From: Vesta saturnalis
Lineage: Eukaryota; Arthropoda; Insecta; Coleoptera; Lampyridae
Assembly (NCBI GenBank): GCA_036346205.1
Contig: JARFJB010002198.1
Span: forward strand, 558,501 to 622,500
DNA: 64,000 nucleotides
Direction of reading: 5' to 3'
This document shows, in pieces, positions 47,067 through 57,113 of the stretch; the stretch's first letter is position 1, and the number at the start of each line of letters is the position of its first letter. Position numbers and translations under genes: made by a program. The notes under the pieces are model-generated. The model had not been told where the DNA came from. It saw only the letters and a list, made by a program, of their open reading frames with translations, and did no database searches.

Positions 47067-48340
47067 AGTGCGTGAACATGAGCTTGTACGTGTTGATCCA
47101 CATCAGATATTTGACTCTGTTCTGTGCCGTTTGGTGCCAGTTTTTTTCCTGTTTTAGCTTTGATTGTCGTGATCTGCATTCTACACATCATAACTGGCAG
47201 GACACAGGTATTCTCTGCTTGTTTCTTTGATATGTGGATATCTACCTGTCTCGGAATTTGTTAGAATATTTTGCTTATTAGGGTTATTACGTATTGTTCT
47301 GAACCGTATTGTATAAATAACGTATATGTTCAATCATGTAGATTAAGTATTTGAACACATTTTTTTTTTGTGGACCTTTCGAATGTTACGAATGTAGCGT
47401 ATGGTGTCCTTTTTGATTTGTGGATATGTACAAAATATGTTTGATCTTTTGGGAAAGTTTACTTTAAAAAGAAAAATTGGAAAGGTTTTGCACAAGTCTG
47501 CTAATGCATATTTTGAATCATACATAGATTTTAAAGTTGTGTATAAAATTTGGCTTATTCTTTTAGTAGAATGTTGTGTAACTTGTAACTTTGCATTCAA
47601 AGAGTTCGGAATCATAATGTGTAATGAAATTTCTATAAAGAGTTAAAGGACAAATGTTTTCATGATTTAAGAAATTTTGTGAAATTACATTAAGCCTAAT
47701 ACTAAAGTAATATTCTCCGTTTACTTATTTAATTATCGCGTTAAATGGGTTTTATTACCGAAGCTACGTTTTAAGCACTAATTCAGTAATTTTCCTTTGT
47801 GAATAAAAGTGGACGACTTATAAAAAATAACTTGAGATGTTAAAACAAATTTATGAAAACTCATTTTCATATTTGTATATTTCATAAATTTGTTGAAATA
47901 TCTCAAATAACTCTTAAAGGTGTTTCCATTTACTGAGGACGATAACTGCAATTGCTATAAAAACGTTTAAATTGATATAAAAGATAAATAAAGACATTAA
48001 TTTGTGTATATAGGCTCGACCGGTATTCTCTTATCTCTTCAAAGATAATTAAAAGTGTAATAAAACAGTTTTGTTGGTCATTTTTACATGTAATTTTAAT
48101 ACAGTTATTCCATCTATCTGTAGTTGAGATGGATTTTTTCTCTTATTCAGTACAATCTGTTGCAAAGCGACAATTAGTATTTTTTTTGACTTACATAATA
48201 GGTTATGAACTTGAAAAGTGTGTATCCATTGGTAACATTCCTATGTTAATCTTAATACTAGTTTTGTGTATTTTAAGTAATATGCCGGTTGCATATTGTC
48301 AATAATGTTCAAATCTGTATGGCAAGTCGAGCGGTATAAA
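47067..48340. other. Non-coding stretch, nothing recognised
   Basis: About 1.3 kb of AT-rich DNA after the (GT)n region. The overlapping frames at 47,343-47,646 on both strands show no family signature. The 3' end of the jockey copy to the right may lie near 48,300 but has no visible tail. Confidence 0.45.
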
Positions 48341-48419
48341 CCTTTTTAGTCGCGATGCATGTCATTGCCATTTTCTGTCATACGCTAATTGTTATGATGA
48401 TCACATTGATCACTGATCC

Positions 48420-50345
48420 TATCACTATATCACACATAAAATTTTTGTATTTCCTCGTTGTTAGTAGGTATTGCGAGCTCGTCTGTTATTGCTTCGCTTG
48501 GAACGTACCATGGTGCGTTTGTTATGGCTCTGAGTGTCTTAGATTGGAAACCTCGGATTATTTCTATATTGGATGTGCCACCTGTACCCCATAGTTGGAT
48601 GCCATAGCTTCATATAGGTTTCAACTAGTTTTGTATAGAAATATCTTGTTTTCTAAACTGAGATGTGATTTTCTCCCAATCAAGTACATTTTTTTTTGTA
48701 GTTTCAAGCTTAATTGTTTGCGCTTTGTCCATATGTGGATTTTTCAGGACAATTTCTTACCTAGGTGAATAAAGAGATGCTTTCCACTGTCGGATTGGAG
48801 TACCTGTTTGTTATTAAGCGTCACCGGAGGGCATGTACCCCTTCTTAAGGTGCACGTTACGTGTACTGCTTTATTTGAATATGCCACTTACTGCACTAGT
48901 GCTGTACCTCGTCTAGGTGTAGTTGCAGTTGCTGAGATGCCAGGATAAGATTCGTGTTGGATGTGAGTTTCGCCGCATCGTCGGCGAAAGTAACGACCGT
49001 GTTTTCTGGTACTATCGGAAGATATGCTGTAAATATTAGGTATAATATTGGGCCTTGCACACTGTCCTGGGGGACCTAGAGTTGACTGGGTATGGGTTTG
49101 TTATTGCACTGCCGTATCGAATAATGAACTGCCTATTGATTAGCTTTGATGGTAGGATTTCGTAGTTGTTAGTAGGTACGGTTTGTTTTAACTTTGCACA
49201 TGAGTCTCGCATGCTAGACCTTATCGAATGCTGGTTTGACATCGAGAAATGTTGCTGTACAACATTTGCGTTCTTCGAAGCCATTGTTAATTTTGGCTAT
49301 TACCCTGTGAACTTGCTTTATTGTTGCGTGGTGTATTCGGGAGCCAAATTGATGGTATGGCAGTATGTGGTTGTCTAAGATGATTGAAGAGAGTTTCTGT
49401 AGGAGCAGTTTTTCAAACACTTTCAATAAGATTGGTAGTAGGCAGATAGGTCGATATGATGTTGGTTGGTCTGGGGGGTTTACCTTTCTTAGGTACAAGC
49501 ATTGTTCTTGCGACTTTCCATTGTTCAGGAAAGTCCCCGGGGCGTAGTAGGCCATTGAAGAGAAATGTTATACATTAGTAGCCTGTATGCGGTAGGTAGT
49601 TCTTGGAGAATATTACCTGTAGTTAAGTCTTATCCTCGAGCTTTATGTGGATTCACGTGTTTATGTATGGTGGTTTCTATTTGGGCGATTTTGAATAGCT
49701 TGACTGGTGGGCCCTTTTGGTAAGGCGTATCTAGTATGTGCTATATTTCTATTTCGTCTTCATCCGTCGGGAATAGTGTACACATGTTAGCTAGATGTTC
49801 GACGAAGGTCTTCACCTTCTCGTTGTCGCTTTTAGTCCAGGTGTGGTGGGGAGTTCGGATGGGTGCTTTGTGTTGTTGGGGTTGTGTTAAGTATCTGGTT
49901 GCTTTCCATAACGAATTGGTTTCGAGTGAAGACAAATGTATTATATATCCTTGTACACTTTGGTTTCTGGCTGGATTCCTTGAAGTTTGACATCTCCACC
50001 TTAGTCTTCATCTTTCTGCAATTTTTATTTTGACAATGATCGGGCAGTTTATTGACTTAATATGTTTGACCAGTTCCGGTGTTTGTAGTTTTGTTGTTTA
50101 TTGTTGTATGTGAGTGGGCAGTATACTGATGATATTGTAAATGATCTTCGATAACTATGGATGTGGCTTGTAGCTGTGGTTCCCTGTGTTTGAGGAGATC
50201 GTGGCGCTTGATGGTGTTTTTAATTATTATGGCGTTTCCTGTCTGAGTAGTGCCGTCTGGGTATTTTGTTACGTGTAGAGTGAATCCTGGTATTTTGAGG
50301 AAGCTTCGTTCGGTAAAGTCCTCTTCAGAGATCGTACTATGTCGA
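48420..50345 (-). pseudogene. Jockey ORF2 remnant, endonuclease truncated, RT box intact
   Basis: The endonuclease start reads TISEEDFTERSFLKIPGF, then PDGTTQTGNAIIIKNTIK and LQATSIVIEDH (50,120-50,340). It stops before the GDxNAKH and SDH catalytic motifs. The linker has NSLWKATRYLTQPQQHKAPI (about 49,860-49,920). RT blocks include TSYRPICLLPILLKVFEKLL, YHQFGSRIHHATIKQVHRVI and FLDVKPAFDKV (49,214-49,480). The catalytic box VVTFADDAAKL (about 48,970-49,002) keeps both Asp. The thumb has YGIQLWGTGGTSNIEIIRGF near 48,550-48,610. Many stops. Confidence 0.87.
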
Positions 50346-50359
50346 AACTGTGAATATTA

Positions 50360-50835
50360 ATAAATACAATAATTTAACGATAGAATGCATAAGTTTGTCG
50401 ATTTTGTATGTATCTTTTTGATTATCTGCTGGTTTTAGATCTACGGCAAAGAGAGGTAGTTCTATGTTAGTGCCGGATAGATTCACGTTCCATATGTTGG
50501 TTGTGGAATGGCCAAGTGATTGCAGTTCCGTTTTTAGTTCACTTATGTTGGTGGAAGGATGTAAGTTTCTGAAGAAGGCGCGAAATCCTCTTTCTTGTTA
50601 ACCTTATAGGTGGGAAATTCCCTTCTTTTTTCCTTTAAGCCTTTAGTTATTTGCGTATACGTTTCTGATGTTTTTGTGAGCATATATTTTGATTTCATCA
50701 TTCGGGAGAACCTTAATTGTGTAATTCTCTTTAGAGATTCTATTAATCGTTCAATAGTTTTGACTCCCGATAAGAAAATCGGCGGGGGTTTTAGCTCGGT
50801 TTTTGTGGATTGGCCCGACTCCTATTCAATTGAGT

Positions 50836-50840
<5 letters not shown>
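50360..50840 (-). pseudogene. Jockey ORF1 remnant lacking zinc knuckles
   Basis: Antisense residues include the KTPADFLIG/NYRTINR-type block (about 50,750-50,800). After a frame change come RGFRAFFRNLHPSTNISELK, TELQSLGHSTTNIWNVN and IELPLFAVDLKPADNQKD (about 50,420-50,600). These match the conserved core of jockey ORF1 proteins. Sequence then passes directly into ORF2 endonuclease blocks, so the RNA-binding knuckles are deleted. Confidence 0.8.

Positions 50841-50876
<36 letters not shown>
50840..50876. repeat. (TA)n microsatellite
   Basis: A pure TA run of about 37 bases. The jockey ORF1 remnant ends at its left side and a Penelope-like 3' UTR begins at its right side. Confidence 0.95.
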
Positions 50877-50877
<1 letters not shown>

Positions 50878-50879
50878 CG

Positions 50880-51415
50880 TAAAGGTTTATTTGACGTATA
50901 ATATTTAATGTATTGAATAATTAACCGTTACATACATCAATTAATACAAAGTTAATAAATTCGAAACAAGTTTCCATGTATTTCGATTTCGTTTGAAATC
51001 ATCTTCAGTGGAATATTATAAAATTAAAAAACTTAAAATCGAAAAACTTGACATTAAACATTTAGGCACCTACGACTAATTATAAATTTTCTAAAATGTG
51101 ATCATAATTGTAGTGTAAATTTTCTAAATATTTCTTATTATTACAAACAATTTTTTGATTCATCGTAATATATAACATTTCTAAAATTAGGCGTTTAGTA
51201 AAATGTTGTTCTTTGTCTAATATATTAGTATTATTATACTGAAAAGTATGCCAAAATTCATTACAGTGTTTAGCCAAAGCAATACTTCCTGGCTTAATAA
51301 GAACATCAGATTTATGTTGTGTTAATCTATGCTTTAACGGTTGTAGTGATGCCCCAAGGTAAACCATGTTACAAGAATTACAAGGAATTTTGTAAACTTT
51401 GTTGTTATATTATCT
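50880..51415 (-). pseudogene. Penelope-like GIY-YIG nuclease fragment plus 3' UTR
   Basis: Antisense NNKVYKIPCNSCNMVYLGAS (about 51,340-51,410) is the start of a GIY-YIG domain with YLG in place of YIG. It is followed by LKHRLTQHKSDV, IALAKHCNEFWHTF and LEMLYITMNQKIVCNNKKYL, with a stop at 51,080. The reverse transcriptase that should precede it is absent. Downstream, CTGAAGATGATTTCAAACG (near 50,995-51,015) is the 3' UTR motif typical of Penelope-like elements. The 95-codon piece 51,080-51,367 is open. This domain differs clearly from the one at 30.3 kb. Confidence 0.82.
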
Positions 51416-51638
51416 ATAGCAATAATTGACTTTAATTTAGAAAATAAATTTAAACTTTTACTACTTACTTTAAAATTGGATACTGTGGTTCTGTTTAATT
51501 AATTTCATTTTGTTTCAGGTGAGTACTACTGAATACATATTGCATCTATTTCACTGAAAGGTAATTTATTTAGTTATTAAAATACTATTATATAAGAATG
51601 TATTTCATAAACTTATTAGAACGAACTCTTTATTTATA

Positions 51639-52588
51639 CAGGGATGCGTTTTTTTTAAGCAAGGACTCATGTTAAGATGAAGTGATTGTTAATGACATTA
51701 AAATACCTTTGCAATGACGTATCAAAACCATCATTTCCATTGGCAGCTTCTTCAGCACGCTGTATATTTAGGTTGAGAATTAGTTGTTGATTTAAAAATT
51801 ATTATTAATGTTATTAAATACATAAATAAAAAGTTTACCTCGAGTGGTATTTGAACCTACGACCTGTACTTTGCTAGAGTACTACACTAACCAACTGTGC
51901 TATCAATGCATTTAATAAAATTAATAGTAATTTTTAATTATATAATTACTTTTGAACTTATTCGTTCATAACAAAACTTATAATAATACAATATCACGCT
52001 TAATAGTTTTTAAGTAATAACACTAGGAGAATTATGGTAAGCAGGGTTCAAATTTATTATTTGTTTTCAGCAGCAAGCAACATTATCCATTTCACCAGAT
52101 TTTAGAGACTCATAATAAACCATTACCTTTGCCAGCAATGTATACAACACTGCATCTTCAAATCTTTTCGGTGATTTTTGCTTAATCTTGCCTTTCATAT
52201 CACAATCACCCATTTGAATCGTTTGAAACAATATTCATAAGTGACTTGAGAAGGTGCTTATTTGCCGTACGCATCAATAGGTTAGGAATAATCAAACAAA
52301 ATACTTTAGAGTTCCGGAAAAATGTGGGAAATCTCTTGGATTAAAACAGAGCATGAAAAAATTATTAGAAAATCTGTTCTTACAGGCCCTCCCTATGGAG
52401 ATATGTAAACCTGAAGGACGCCGCCCGCCGGAATTCGATTCTTCTTGAAGAAGTATTAATAATAATTTAATATGATGGACACTAGTGAGGATCGCTTAAA
52501 ATAGTGTCCTTGAAACATATTTAGCTTTTTGAGTTTACCAGGCTCAGACTATGCTTTACACCTTAATGCTTAAATTTTTAACACCCTG
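51639..52588. mobile_element. Probable non-autonomous CAGGG-ended element, 950 bp
   Basis: The left end is TACAGGGATGCGTTTTTTTT and the right end is the reverse complement of TACAGGGTGTTAAAAATTTA. Both are followed inward by a TTTAAGCA word, and TA lies on each side (51,637-51,638 and 52,589-52,590). The inverted match is short and imperfect. No transposase was recognised. It contains a tRNA-Ala-like sequence on the minus strand, so it may be a composite. Confidence 0.45.
51841..51912 (-). repeat. tRNA-Ala(AGC)-like sequence, SINE head or tRNA pseudogene
   Basis: On the minus strand, box-A-like TAGCACAGTTGGTTAG and box-B-like GGTTCAAATACC have normal spacing. The anticodon arm GTACT-CTAGCAA-AGTAC has a perfect 5-bp stem and a 7-base loop with anticodon AGC (Ala). 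The T arm carries mismatches and an extra base, and the acceptor ends do not pair. A functional tRNA gene is therefore unlikely. AT-rich sequence follows the 3' side, as in a SINE. Confidence 0.6.
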
Positions 52589-52896
52589 TATGATAAAGAG
52601 TTAAAAAAAAATAAATCTGAGTAGCATCAACTTTGAGCTTAAAAAAAGTACTGTGGTTTATTATCGATAAAACGAACCGTCTTGGAAAAAATAATAATCA
52701 TCGAATTCGTGTTTTATTTTTAATGAAAGTGACAATGATTTCTTGAAAACAAAGTACGATAAGAAAGTCATTCAAACAACAGGAAAGTTTCATTTTCAGT
52801 TGTTTAATACGAAAAAATATAGACAATTAAGAAAATACAATGGTGTCCCAGCAGGCACGTGAACGAAATTATAGAAAAAAAATGTATACCTGTGTT

Positions 52897-54109
52897 GTTT
52901 CCGAAATACAGGGTGTCAAAGTTATTATTTTTTAAACGCTTTTTTAAATAGTTATCTTAATTATAACACACATAATGCATGAAATTTGGTACCAGGTTTT
53001 TTATAATGAGAAATCCAGATTTGATCATAGCCCTTCTTCACACTTTATCCAGGCTTAGGACTGATCCAAGAAGTTTCGAACATGTTCAAGAAACAACCGG
53101 CCAACAACAACATAACTTTACACAACAACATAACAACTAAGAATGCAAGAATGAACTGGCAAAGAACAAGTGGAATAGCATACAAAGTCAATAACAAACG
53201 ACCAAAACAGCAACATATTAAATTATGAATTGTTCAATTGAACTCTAAGTAAATGTTGAAAGTGACCCCCGTTTTTATGTACACAAAGATTAATTCTATG
53301 GAGAAAATTGAACTGTACCCTATCATTCATCTCTGCATCTAACTGAAAAAAGTTTACGGTCATCTTAAACTTCTGATAACCGTATCCTTAGAAACGCCAG
53401 GTTCCAAACCAATGTCTTTGCTGCTCAAACTCGGATATTTTTCAACTCGTTCTAAAATTTCTTTCTCAACCTCAGCGGTTCTAATAGTGCGATTCCGTCC
53501 ATAATCAACCGTAGCAGAAGCAAAACTACCGGTTGCTCGAAGACGCCTTTCAACTGCTGCAAATGTTTGATGGTTTGAAACGCGTCTATTTGGAAGACCG
53601 ATTCCCGAAGATTTCCTTGGCAACAACCATAAGCTAATATCATATCGCTCATTTTGAGTTATTGTACGATACGGCCATAGCGAAAAATTGAAGAATTAAA
53701 TTAAGATTTGTCAGACTGAAGTATTAGACAATACTATTTTGTAACTAATGACAAAATTTAATAATGTTTAGTCGTTGCTGTGATGAATTTTAGTATGCAA
53801 TGAAATATTTAAATTAGGTTATCACAGAGACGGCTGTTCGAAGCGACATCTACAAGGTATACCTTTCTTGAAGAAAACATATCAGAGAATAAGAATTTCT
53901 GACTAGAAATTTGATATACCGAGGCAGAAAAAAGTTATGGAGCTTTAAATGTAGACAAAGGGCTACTGGTGGCGCCCTCTAACTATGATCAAATTTGGAT
54001 TTCTCATCATAGAAAACCTTTAGGTACCAAATTTGGATTCTGTTATTATTAAGATAGATATTTAAAAAATGGTTTAAAAAAATAATAACTTGGATTGTAT
54101 TTCGGAAAC
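52897..54109 (-). mobile_element. Non-autonomous mariner-type element with about 130-bp arms
   Basis: The inverted arms at 52,897-53,030 and 53,983-54,109 share GTTTCCGAAATACA at the outside, then AAGTTATTATTTTTT, a TATCTTAATTATAAC-like word, and the inner ATTTGATCATAG. The mariner-type terminus ACAGGGTGTC lies about 11 bases inside the left arm and is mutated to ACAATCC in the right. The interior keeps only an N-terminal transposase fragment on the minus strand. Confidence 0.8.
53340..53655 (-). pseudogene. N-terminal fragment of a mariner-type transposase
   Basis: It starts at 53,652 with MSDMILAYGCCQGN, then after a one-base shift continues GIGLPNRRVSNHQTFAAVER and RLRATGSFASATVDYGRNRT, a DUF4817-like helix-turn-helix. 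A second DNA-binding part follows: EVEKEILERVEKYPSLSS, GVSKDTVIRSLR (53,360-53,420). No catalytic domain is present; the remaining interior to the left is not coding. Confidence 0.82.
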
Positions 54110-54839
54110 TATCAAGTTTTGCCCTAAGTGTGCACTGTTGTTGAAAAAATCGTAAAAAATCATATTTCACAATTTCCATTTTTCCACAAAATTACTTTCT
54201 TCGAACGATTACTGTCAACAAGTTACTTTTTCAGTGTCTAAGCCTTCGCTAATTTAACAATAACAAAGCTAAAATTTTACAAATATGTGATTATACATTT
54301 CAATGGCACCAACTAGTGGTCATTTGTAACAATATTAAAGGCAACCTTTGTATACTACATTTATCTTTTTAATACAAGGTATACTGTTCCTTAGTACTTA
54401 GTACTTAGTACTTAAAAGAAACTCAATAACTCAATTTAACAAACATCTATTAAATTATTTTAAAACAGATAATCTTTCAAGTTCAGATTCAATGTCAACA
54501 TATCAAACAAAATCTTTTATCGCCGAATGCAGTTTGAAAGCAATACACTCCTTAAAGCTATTGCAAAATGCCGCAAAATTTAAAATTCCTTTTTTTTTGC
54601 ACCTACGAAAGCACTTTCTATAGCTCAAGATTGGCTGCATATCCTCTCTTACTTAAACATAAATGTACCTTAAAAATAAATAATCACTAACCAAACAAAC
54701 ACAACGTCACTAGCATTCAACATTAAACAAAGAAATTTGATATTGCAAAATATACGTGAATAAATGACTAACTAATCTCGTAAATGCGTCTATAACACAT
54801 AAACACGTGACATAAATACTAAAAACTAGGAACGCCTAC
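54110..54839. other. Non-coding stretch, nothing recognised
   Basis: About 730 bases of AT-rich DNA. A short AGTACTT repeat (three to four units) occurs near 54,392-54,414. Confidence 0.5.
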
Positions 54840-54843
54840 AATA

Positions 54844-54846
<3 letters not shown>

Positions 54847-54903
<57 letters not shown>
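54847..54903. repeat. (TAA)n microsatellite abutting an I-type LINE
   Basis: Nearly pure TAA repeats end exactly where the LINE's GC-richer 5' region begins (GGGG at 54,904). I-factor-type LINEs end in (TAA)n, so this may be the tail of a preceding copy or simply the target site. Confidence 0.9.
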
Positions 54904-54939
54904 GGGGTTGAACCACCTACTAGGCGCGTCCCCAGGTGG
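54904..54939 (+). promoter_or_regulatory. Possible pseudoknot at the LINE 5' terminus
   Basis: Four blocks are arranged 1-2-1'-2': GGGG (54,904-54,907), CCACCT (54,913-54,918), CCCC (54,930-54,933) and AGGTGG (54,934-54,939). Both pairings are perfect and interleave as in a pseudoknot. Several non-LTR retrotransposons carry HDV-like self-cleaving ribozymes at their 5' ends, and the position here, at the first non-microsatellite base, fits that. The P4/J4-2 part of such a ribozyme is not evident, so this is a hypothesis only. Confidence 0.3.
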
Positions 54940-55701
54940 CGGATAGTGAAACGACCTTGCAAATGATCGTAAGTGATGCAAGGCCAACACCGAAATATGA
55001 GCTCGTGGCGTCAACCCACCACTGTTAGCTCTGCATAATACGGTGTCGCGGACTAGTTCACGTGGGGCCTTGTAACTAACAAGGATAGAGCCGGTAACCC
55101 TGCGTCCCCTTAGCTGGAAGTTCACTTTTCTTATACTTGTCTTGAGTGGCTTCCCTAACTTTAATTCTTTTCTGTCTGAGCACCCTCGCTCTAACTCTTG
55201 TTCTCTTCAGGCTCCCAGCGAAATCTGAGAGACCTCTTCCCTTTTCATTCTACTCTTCCCAGGACAGGCGCCGTCAAAAGCGTATACGGGTGTGGCAAGT
55301 CCGGGATGTCCTTGCTGGGGACGGCTGAGCGCTAGCCGTGTCCTAATACCGCAACCGCGAACTGTACTTCAGGGACTCTAGCAGGGCGTGACTAGGAAAC
55401 GTTGTACAGCTAACGGTCGGTGGTCTTGGCTTTACCGCCCGGACTACGAGGAAGGTAACCTCTATAAAAAATCCCCCAATCTCAAGGTCGTTTGGCAGTT
55501 TTAGGTGCCGAAGGGATTGCGCGAGGGGAAGCCTGAGCATGGCCAGGGGGAAGCCTGGTCGGTAGCGATGAAACGCCTGTAGGGAAATGGGCTACTCCCT
55601 ACAGTATTTAGCCTTGCCATGGGAAGGGAGCTCTGCCGTGGTCGACCTTTAGTTCTTCAATACTCGTGGGATCGCTATGAGTTTTCTTTCAAACCCAACC
55701 A

Positions 55702-56934
55702 ATGAGGACCCATCCTCCGAAATGGGCGTTATTGAGTCAGCGACTTAAAACTCCCACCTCTACCTCGGTAATGGATCAAATGACGGGTTTAACCCCCCGG
55801 TATTTACTTATTACTAGACTTGATGGTCTTACCTTCGAGAAATTTAATCCGTTCTTGATAGCTAAGTTTTTATATGGAAATTTTGGAGAAGTAAATTCTA
55901 TTAAAAAGATATCGTCAGGACTACTTGTAGATACAAGAACTAATAAACAAGCACATAAACTTTTGAATATGGAAAGATTTGTAGATATCCCTGTTAAGGT
56001 GATCCCTCATCCTACAATGAATTTTGTTAAAGGTGTTATCAATTGTAAAGATTTGTTGAACTGCTCTACAGAAGAAATATTAGAACACATGAAAGGTCAA
56101 GGTGTAACAGATGTCAAACGCATCACAACTCGTAGAAATAATGAAATAATAAACACTCCAAACGTAATACTTGCATTCTTAAAGCCTAATCTTCCGAAAA
56201 ATGTAAAAATAGCGTTCTATAGTCTACCAGTAAGAATATATATACCTCCCCCGATGCGCTGTTTTAAAAGCCAACAGTTTGGGCATATATCAATGAAATG
56301 TGTAAACGTCGAGGTTTGTGTATGTGGGAAACCGTCACACACTGGATTTCAATGCGAAACACCAGTTAAATGTGTAAACTGTAATGGTAATCACTCGTCA
56401 AGATCAAAAGAATGTGGTAGATATAGAGATGACGTAGCCATTCAAGAAATAAAAGTAAAAGAAAAAATTTCTTATTTCGAAGCGCGTAAAAAGGTAATTG
56501 AGGTAATCGCAAGGGGACCCTCATATGCCTCTATCAATATCACTCCACAAAAGTTCCCTATCAAGGAATTGGTAAATGAACTGGCACGTATTCTACTATA
56601 TGAAATTAGAAGTGCTTTGACACCCAAACAAGTTGAATCTACTATAACCTGCTCAAAAACTATTTCAACAAACAAACAATCAATTGAAAATGACAAAGGA
56701 AGAACATGCTCTTCCCCCCCAAAATTCGTCTCGACGGACGTAGAGTTAATGGATGAAGAATCGAGAGGCTCAAAACGTAAACCTAGCCCGGCATGTTCTT
56801 CTCCTACTGTTAGTAGCGAAGACTTGAATTCTACTTCTGAATTTATTAACCCTACCACACGTAGGCAGAAGAAAAAAGGCTGGCCGAAGGGTAAACCCCG
56901 AAATGATCGGTCGAGGAGTGAAGCTTCTCAGTGA
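55702..56934 (+). CDS. I-type LINE ORF1 protein (gag-like, zinc knuckles), intact
   Basis: An uninterrupted 410-codon frame. Residues 30-185 match the I-type ORF1 core (LTFEKFNPFLIAKFLYGNFG, IPVKVIPHPTMNFVKGVI, ILEHMKGQGVTDVKRIT). Three zinc-knuckle units follow: RCFKSQQFGHISMKC (187-200), in which the second Cys is Ser, VCVCGKPSHTGFQC (205-218), and CVNCNGNHSSRSKEC (224-238). Then comes a basic stretch with ISYFEARKKVIEV and a Ser-rich tail ending in KKKGWPKGKPRNDRSRS. The protein would bind the element RNA as a nucleoprotein particle. Met1 is used as start; Met24 is an alternative. ORF2 follows after about 180 bases. This is the only long intact ORF in the window; expression is unknown. Confidence 0.9.
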   Translation: MRTHPPKWALLSQRLKTPTSTSVMDQMTGLTPRYLLITRLDGLTFEKFNPFLIAKFLYGNFGEVNSIKKISSGLLVDTRTNKQAHKLLNMERFVDIPVKVIPHPTMNFVKGVINCKDLLNCSTEEILEHMKGQGVTDVKRITTRRNNEIINTPNVILAFLKPNLPKNVKIAFYSLPVRIYIPPPMRCFKSQQFGHISMKCVNVEVCVCGKPSHTGFQCETPVKCVNCNGNHSSRSKECGRYRDDVAIQEIKVKEKISYFEARKKVIEVIARGPSYASINITPQKFPIKELVNELARILLYEIRSALTPKQVESTITCSKTISTNKQSIENDKGRTCSSPPKFVSTDVELMDEESRGSKRKPSPACSSPTVSSEDLNSTSEFINPTTRRQKKKGWPKGKPRNDRSRSEASQ

Positions 56935-57113
56935 TAATTTCTGTGATACTTCAAACGTTTTACTGTAATATTTTTTACTGTTAAAGATTTATGTTTTACT
57001 GTTCGTCTTTTAACATGTCCGTTGTTTATATTATAAATTATTTATTTATTTACTTATCTACTCTGTTCAGAAATTTTGAACACTCCGTTTACTAAAATTA
57101 ACTCATTTAAAGT

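Larger units (their letters stand above)
48350..50840 (-). mobile_element. Second jockey-clade LINE, internally deleted
   Basis: Antisense order of blocks: ORF1 remnant at 50,840-50,360, endonuclease N-terminal part at 50,340-50,120, pre-RT linker at 50,060-49,740, RT at 49,560-48,960 and C-terminal thumb region at 48,620-48,420. The ORF1 zinc knuckles and the catalytic C-terminal half of the endonuclease are missing, so two internal deletions shorten it by roughly 1 kb relative to a full element. It differs in sequence from the jockey copy at 1-3.7 kb. Confidence 0.87.

Noticed and set aside
45296..47230. Many overlapping open frames of 60-210 codons
   Set aside because: Same artefact of GT-rich repeats; composition is entirely repeat-driven.
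55146..55328. 60-codon frame in the LINE 5' region
   Set aside because: Lies in the GC-rich untranslated leader, no conserved motif; ORF1 starts later at 55,702.
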